Assembly: GCF_902459685.1 (NCBI RefSeq)
Contig: NZ_CABPSF010000001.1
Coordinates: 124,001-188,000, forward strand
Direction of reading: 5' to 3'
From: Pandoraea iniqua
GTDB taxonomy: Bacteria > Pseudomonadota > Gammaproteobacteria > Burkholderiales > Burkholderiaceae
DNA: 64,000 bases
The position numbers and the translations under genes were made by a program. The notes under the pieces are model-generated. The model searched no databases. It saw nothing but the letters and a program-made list of their open reading frames with translations, and was not told the DNA's origin. How positions within the stretch are numbered: position 1 is the stretch's first letter; each line of letters opens with the position of its first letter. Shown piece after piece: positions 59,468 to 64,000 of the stretch.

Positions 59468-60736
59468 ATGACGTTCGACGCGCTTGTCCTCGGTGCAGGA
59501 ATGGTCGGTGTGTCGGTCGCCGTGCACTTGCAACGACGCGGGTTGTCGGTGGCCTTGATCGATCGCAAACCGCCCGGCAACGAGACGTCGTTCGGCAATG
59601 CCGGGCTGATTCAGCGCGAAGGCGTCTATCCGTACGCGTTTCCACGCGATGTCGGCACGTTGTTGCGCTACGCACGCAATCGCTCGACGGACGTGCGCTA
59701 TCACCCGTCGGCCATGCCCGCCATGGCGCCTTTTCTCGCGCGTTACTGGCACAACTCGGCACCGGCACGACATGCGCAGATTGCGCAGCACTACAGCCAG
59801 TTGATTGCCCACTGTCTGACGGAACACCGTGATCTCATCGCGGCGTCGGGCGCGAGCGACTTGCTGCGCGAAGGCGGCTGGGTGAAGGTGTTTCGAACGG
59901 TCGCGGCGATGGACGCGGCACGGCGCGATGCGGAGCAATGGGAACAGGAATACGGCGTACCGCACGAAGTCCTCGGCGTGGAGCGACTGCGTGCGGAGGA
60001 GCCTTCGCTCACGCATGCACTCGTCGGCGGACTGCGTTACACGGCGTCGAATTCGGTGCGTGATCCGGGCGGTCTGGTGGCGGCGTACGCGCGCTACTTC
60101 GAATCGCTCGGTGGCCGGGTGCTGACAGGCGACGCGACGACGCTCAAGCCGCAGTGGACGGTGCAAACGTCCGAGGGCGAGGTGGAAGGCCGCCGTGCAG
60201 TCATCGCACTCGGACCGTGGTCCGATACCCTGAGCGCATCGCTCGGTTACCGGTTGCCGCTGGCGGTGAAACGCGGCTATCACATGCACTATCGCGCGCA
60301 AGATGGCGCGCAGTTGAATCAACCGGTGCTGGACGCCGAGTACGGCTTCCTGATCGCACCGATGACGCGTGGCATCCGCCTGACGACGGGGGTCGAACTC
60401 GGCCTTCGCGATACGCCGCCGACGCCGGTGCAACTCGCGGCCGTCGAGCCGCTGGCACGCGAGACGTTCCCGCTGGCGGAGCGCGTCGACGATGCGCCGT
60501 GGATGGGCCGTCGTCCGTGTACGCCGGACATGATGCCGATCATCGGCCCTGCGCCCGCGCATCGGGACCTGTGGTTTGCGTTCGGCCACGCGCACCACGG
60601 TTTCACGCTTGGACCGGTCACCGGTCGTCTCGTGGCCGAAATGATCACGGGCGAGACCCCGTTGCTGGACCCGCGCCCGTTCGGTGTGCAGCGGTTCCTG
60701 TCGTCTTCGTCGCACTCACTCACACCGCAGAATTGA
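59468..60736 (+). CDS. FAD-dependent D-amino acid dehydrogenase-like oxidoreductase (DadA family)
   Basis: A 422-residue flavoprotein of the DAO/DadA fold. VLGAGMVGVSVAVHLQRRG (about 6-24) binds FAD, NETSFGNAGLIQREGVYPYA is the family-typical second motif, and WMGRRPCTPDMMPIIGPAP with FAFGHAHHGFTLGP at the C-terminus form the flavin pocket. It probably oxidises an amino acid to its imine at the membrane. The 82 bases before ATG 59468 are pyrimidine-rich with no Shine-Dalgarno. A frame 42 codons longer exists but is unlikely. Confidence 0.85.
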   Translation: MTFDALVLGAGMVGVSVAVHLQRRGLSVALIDRKPPGNETSFGNAGLIQREGVYPYAFPRDVGTLLRYARNRSTDVRYHPSAMPAMAPFLARYWHNSAPARHAQIAQHYSQLIAHCLTEHRDLIAASGASDLLREGGWVKVFRTVAAMDAARRDAEQWEQEYGVPHEVLGVERLRAEEPSLTHALVGGLRYTASNSVRDPGGLVAAYARYFESLGGRVLTGDATTLKPQWTVQTSEGEVEGRRAVIALGPWSDTLSASLGYRLPLAVKRGYHMHYRAQDGAQLNQPVLDAEYGFLIAPMTRGIRLTTGVELGLRDTPPTPVQLAAVEPLARETFPLAERVDDAPWMGRRPCTPDMMPIIGPAPAHRDLWFAFGHAHHGFTLGPVTGRLVAEMITGETPLLDPRPFGVQRFLSSSSHSLTPQN

Positions 60737-60745
60737 TCAGGCTTG

Positions 60746-62899
60746 ATGGAAGATTTCGTTGATACCTCGCGCGCGCCGCGCTTCGTGCCGAATGGTCCGG
60801 CACCGACAGCCGAGCAAGTGGCGATTCAGTTAGCCAAGGAACGCGTTTGCCTTGTGCAGGCCAACGCCGGTGCGGGGAAAACGTCGGTGCTGGTGGCGCG
60901 CATTGGCGAGGCGGTCGCACGGGGCACGTCACCGGGTAACATTCTGGCGCTCACGTTTACCGACACGGCCGCGTCGGTGCTGAATCGCCGGCTGGCGCAG
61001 GCGGGCATTCACGTGCGCGCCGCCGAGCAAGTGCACGTGTTCACGTTCGACAAATTCAGCCGGCATGTACTCTCCCGCCTGCCGGGCGATAACTCGCGCG
61101 CCACGCAGTTCGAACTCGATCGGGATCTGGCGCCGTGGATCGAAGAGGCCATGGACAACGTGCCCGACGAGACCGTCGAAGCGTTTCCGGAAGGGACCTT
61201 CGAGCCGAATCACGTCAACGTCGCGCTCGCCATCGACGCCATGCGCCGCCTGAAAGCGTCCGGTGCCCTGTTCGACGATATCTACGACGAGAATCTGGAC
61301 GGCATGCTCGACGCGCTGGGTGTGACGCGTGCGCAGTTCATCATCGCGATCGAATACGAACGGATCCGACGGGGACGCGACGACGAACCGCGCTTTCGCG
61401 ACCCATACGACGCGACCTACGATCTGGCGAAGGCGATCGGCATGGACGCCATCGCCGATGCGTATCTGGGGCCATACAGTCTGGTCGTCTGCGACGAGCA
61501 ACACGACTTCAACGAGGCGGCGTATCGGGTGCTGTGTCGCGTGCTGCTGGCCAACCAGTGCCGTTTTCTCGGCGTCGGCGACAAGGATCAGGTCATCCAC
61601 GCGACGTTGGGTGCGAGCGACACCTACATGGGCGACCGATTCCGCAACGACTTCACGTCGACCGAACTCTATCCGCTGAGTCAGACGTTCCGTCACGGCC
61701 CGCACATTGCCTACCCGGTCGCTGCGTTCAAGCAAAAGACGATCGAGTCGTACGTCCGCACGCACACGCCGATCAAATTGGTGGAAAGTGACGGCAGCGC
61801 GCTGGGCGTCGCCAACGCGGTGGCGGACGAAGTGGCCGAGTGGGCTGCGCAGGCGGGAAGTGCCGACGCATGCGCCATTTTGCTGCGCGACTGGCATCAG
61901 TCGGCGTTGATCGAAGAAGTGCTGTGGCGACGCAATATCCGCTATCGGGCGCCGGCCGCGCGCAACTTCCATCATCGCGAAGAGATCCGTTTCGTTCGCG
62001 GCGTGTTTGCTTACGCGCTTGGCGCCTTCGGCAGACTGGAATCATCGGACCGTGTCGCGATTGCTGCGACGTTGGCGCTGTTCGGAAACGTGCAAATCGA
62101 ACCCGGACGCGTGCGGGAGATGCAGGCGCTGCTGGCGCAGAATCCGGAGTTGTTCGAGGAATTCCTGAAGACGTGGCTAGTGGGCGATGTGCCGGAGCGT
62201 CCGGTGACCAAAGTCGGCGCACTGGTGCTGGAAATTCGCGGGATCGTGCAGGGATTGAGCGCCGTCGATGCGTTCAAGCTGATTCGCGCAAGGATCGATT
62301 TCGGGGCCATTGCGCGTCGCGTTTACGCGAAACCGTATGACGCGGAAATGGTGTCCCGGTCGCTCGATGCCTTTGAAAGCGCCATGGCAGGAAAACCGGA
62401 TACGCTCGCGGGGTTCTTCGATACGTGGCTGACGACCGTCACTTCCGCGACGACCGGACGGCGAGTCGAACGCGTGATCATCGACACGGTTTCCAACGTG
62501 AAGGGACGCGAATTCGACTGCGTGATTCTGCCGTACATGGATCGCAACGAATTCCCGAACCCGCACCTTGCGCACGATCAGGAAGCCAATCTGTTCTACG
62601 TGGCTGCGACGCGCGCGCGCAACAAGCTGGTGCTGGTGACCTCATCTGCCGATGCCGTGCTTCAAAGCCGGTTCATCGGTGATCTGGATTTGGAAAAATC
62701 GACACTGCGGGCGGATATTGCGCTGGACCGGAATCGCCAACTGGCGTCCGCAGACAACATCATTCGTATCTACCTAAAGCACTACGATCCGCGCGATCAC
62801 GCGGAAATTCGAGGGCTCGGTGCGAGCTACGATCCCGCGCGGCGACAGTGGTTCATCACGTCGGATATGAGCACAGAGCGCTTCCTTCCGTGGCTTTGA
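60746..62899 (+). CDS. UvrD-like superfamily 1 helicase with C-terminal DUF5710-like module
   Basis: A 717-residue SF1 helicase relative. Walker A lies in QANAGAGKTSVLV (38-50), motif Ib in FTDTAASVLNRRL, motif II reads CDEQHD (249-254) where UvrD has DEFQD/DEAQD, motif III is GDKDQVIHATLGA (278-290), motif V VKGREFDCVILP and motif VI VAATRARNKL. The 2B-like insert is short. The last 50 residues (IYLKHYDPRDH, LGASYDPARRQWFI, FLPWL) resemble DUF5710, a small domain seen in plasmid primases. ATG 60746 directly follows a TTG. It lies nine bases after the DadA-like stop. Role unknown: repair, or a defence or mobile-element function, is possible. Confidence 0.82.
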   Translation: MEDFVDTSRAPRFVPNGPAPTAEQVAIQLAKERVCLVQANAGAGKTSVLVARIGEAVARGTSPGNILALTFTDTAASVLNRRLAQAGIHVRAAEQVHVFTFDKFSRHVLSRLPGDNSRATQFELDRDLAPWIEEAMDNVPDETVEAFPEGTFEPNHVNVALAIDAMRRLKASGALFDDIYDENLDGMLDALGVTRAQFIIAIEYERIRRGRDDEPRFRDPYDATYDLAKAIGMDAIADAYLGPYSLVVCDEQHDFNEAAYRVLCRVLLANQCRFLGVGDKDQVIHATLGASDTYMGDRFRNDFTSTELYPLSQTFRHGPHIAYPVAAFKQKTIESYVRTHTPIKLVESDGSALGVANAVADEVAEWAAQAGSADACAILLRDWHQSALIEEVLWRRNIRYRAPAARNFHHREEIRFVRGVFAYALGAFGRLESSDRVAIAATLALFGNVQIEPGRVREMQALLAQNPELFEEFLKTWLVGDVPERPVTKVGALVLEIRGIVQGLSAVDAFKLIRARIDFGAIARRVYAKPYDAEMVSRSLDAFESAMAGKPDTLAGFFDTWLTTVTSATTGRRVERVIIDTVSNVKGREFDCVILPYMDRNEFPNPHLAHDQEANLFYVAATRARNKLVLVTSSADAVLQSRFIGDLDLEKSTLRADIALDRNRQLASADNIIRIYLKHYDPRDHAEIRGLGASYDPARRQWFITSDMSTERFLPWL

Positions 62900-62920
62900 C
62901 GCAATCCTGACGTTTCATTC

Positions 62921-64000
62921 TTACTGCGGCATTTCCTCCGGCGTGTCGGCACTCTTCGCGTGCGCCGCGTCGCCGCTGGCATCGGCATTACCGTCGCCGA
63001 TCACGCTGATTTCGAATAGCCGCTTGCCCGCCAGCGAGCGCGCTTCGGGGTCTTCGGGATACGACTTCAGCAGCGGCAGAATCACCGAGCCACCGATGAC
63101 GTTGCGCCGGCTGTTATCGGCGGGCGACAACCCCCACACGTTCTGATACGTCATGGGCACGGTTTGCCCGTCGATCTGCGTGTTACCGAGATACAGCATG
63201 ATGTGGCCGTCGATGTGGATCAACGTCATGAGCGGCCGGCCACGCTCGGCGAGCGTGCGCAAACGTGTATCGATGTCGGCCTGTCGAAGATCGGTGCGTT
63301 GACCCGCGCGCAACTGGTCGGAGGAATGTCGCGGCAGCCAGATGCCGAACGGCGCAAAGAGGCTGCGCGTCTCCGCCGAACAGTCGTTGTAGAACAGCGT
63401 GTTTCCCCATCCATACGGCCGCCCGATCATCTGCTTCATGACTTGTGCCATGTGACGCGGTGTCAGCGTCCACGGCATGGGTACGACCGTCGACGCATCG
63501 AGCGGCATCGTGCGGATCACGGCGGCTCGCTGGGTATCGGCGACGGGGAACATCACGATTTGCCTGCCGTCTTGTGCGCGTGTCATCGGCAGCACCGTCC
63601 CGATGGGCGCAGTCGTGCGATAGATCGTCTTGAGCGTGCCGGGCACGGTGTCGGCGAGCGTTGCGTCGGCATGCACGATGGCACCGAGTCCGCGCTGCGC
63701 CACCGCGCGCCAAGTCGCGACAAACCGCTCGTCCACCGACGCTACGGTGCGGGCATCCACCCAGCCGATCAGATCCGGCGAATACACCAGCAGCCATGCA
63801 CCATCCGCGCTGCGCGCAAGCGTGTACACGGGCGTGCCCGGACGCAACGCGGAGTCTTGCAGCGCGTCGAACGGATAGCCCTCACCTGCCTGACGGAAAT
63901 CGTAGAACGCGGGGTCGGACGTCGGCAGTTGCCGCACCAGTGCGTTATCGACCGTGATGCCGCGACGGCGCGGGTCGTAACGCCAGTCGGCATGGTCCGC
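62921..64000 (-). CDS. NlpC/P60-type cell-wall hydrolase with SH3-like domains, partial
   Basis: The frame continues past the right edge (DWRYDPRRRGITVDNALVR in the last 63 bases), so the N-terminus is missing. The 360 visible residues hold SH3-like segments (PGTPVYTLARSADGAWLLVYS, LIGWVDARTVA) and a papain-like NlpC/P60 domain with Cys in YNDCSAETRSLF and His in LIHIDGHIMLYLG. It would cleave peptidoglycan peptides. The tail (last 25 residues) is acidic and disordered. Its stop faces the helicase stop, 22 bases away. Confidence 0.85.
   Translation of the reverse strand, partial: ADHADWRYDPRRRGITVDNALVRQLPTSDPAFYDFRQAGEGYPFDALQDSALRPGTPVYTLARSADGAWLLVYSPDLIGWVDARTVASVDERFVATWRAVAQRGLGAIVHADATLADTVPGTLKTIYRTTAPIGTVLPMTRAQDGRQIVMFPVADTQRAAVIRTMPLDASTVVPMPWTLTPRHMAQVMKQMIGRPYGWGNTLFYNDCSAETRSLFAPFGIWLPRHSSDQLRAGQRTDLRQADIDTRLRTLAERGRPLMTLIHIDGHIMLYLGNTQIDGQTVPMTYQNVWGLSPADNSRRNVIGGSVILPLLKSYPEDPEARSLAGKRLFEISVIGDGNADASGDAAHAKSADTPEEMPQ

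Noticed and set aside
1-64000. CRISPR array, prophage or insertion sequence
   Set aside because: No regularly spaced direct repeats, no transposase or integrase gene and no terminal inverted repeats were seen; the repeats found are short tandem units only.

Overview
The window looks like an ordinary, gene-dense chromosomal stretch from a high-GC betaproteobacterium of the Burkholderiales. Gene content suggests a Pandoraea- or Burkholderia-like organism: LysP, RcnR/RcnA, a DUF3331 protein, a class C beta-lactamase, many LysR regulators and polar-amino-acid ABC systems. The genus is inferred from gene content only. I see no phage, insertion sequence, integron or CRISPR array. One tRNA gene (Leu, GAG) is present.

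Layout. 1-5.3 kb: arginine deiminase (arcA), an ArcD antiporter and a divergent second ArcD, with a signal-peptide protein running off the left edge. 5.4-13 kb: degenerate CDF-type membrane protein, HtrA-type protease behind a PmrA-like box, lysine permease LysP between two matching hairpins, metallo-hydrolase, LysR and EamA genes. 13.2-19.2 kb: a six-gene lipid-modification cluster (DUF1295, a methyltransferase resembling plant coclaurine N-methyltransferase, FAD oxidoreductase, DUF1365, CFA-synthase-like methyltransferase, DUF2878), with start/stop overlaps at three junctions. 19.2-26.2 kb: AraC/GyrI regulator, thioesterase, and a PrpR-type sigma-54 activator divergent from a C-C lyase and a carboxylate symporter, with paired operators and a -24/-12 promoter. 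26.3-31.4 kb: tRNA-Leu and a TolC/HlyB/HlyD type I exporter without a substrate gene.

31.5-41.4 kb: chemoreceptor, drug exporter, small membrane protein, lone ABC ATPase, nickel/cobalt efflux pair rcnR/rcnA with its operator, secreted isochorismatase-like hydrolase, LysR, methyltransferase, DUF1993. 41.5-49.4 kb: a sulfur amino acid module: LysR regulator divergent from a four-gene amino acid ABC importer, cysteine dioxygenase, a four-domain rhodanese with only one catalytic cysteine, and a cystathionine beta-lyase-type enzyme. 49.4-53.8 kb: SMR pump, glutathione transferase, MarR regulator and a stand-alone pyruvate dehydrogenase E1, tied together by repeated TTGCAATTGCAA palindromes. 53.8-64 kb: esterase, class C beta-lactamase, NDH-2-like dehydrogenase with DUF3331, TetR, RidA with a DadA-like oxidase, a divergent UvrD-like helicase with a C-terminal DUF5710-like module, and an NlpC/P60 hydrolase running off the right edge.

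The least explained items are the lipid cluster with its CNMT-like enzyme, the MarR-box regulon around the E1 enzyme, the pseudo-rhodanese next to cysteine dioxygenase, the PrpR-controlled lyase, and the helicase fusion. Domain names come from remembered family motifs; no database search was run.
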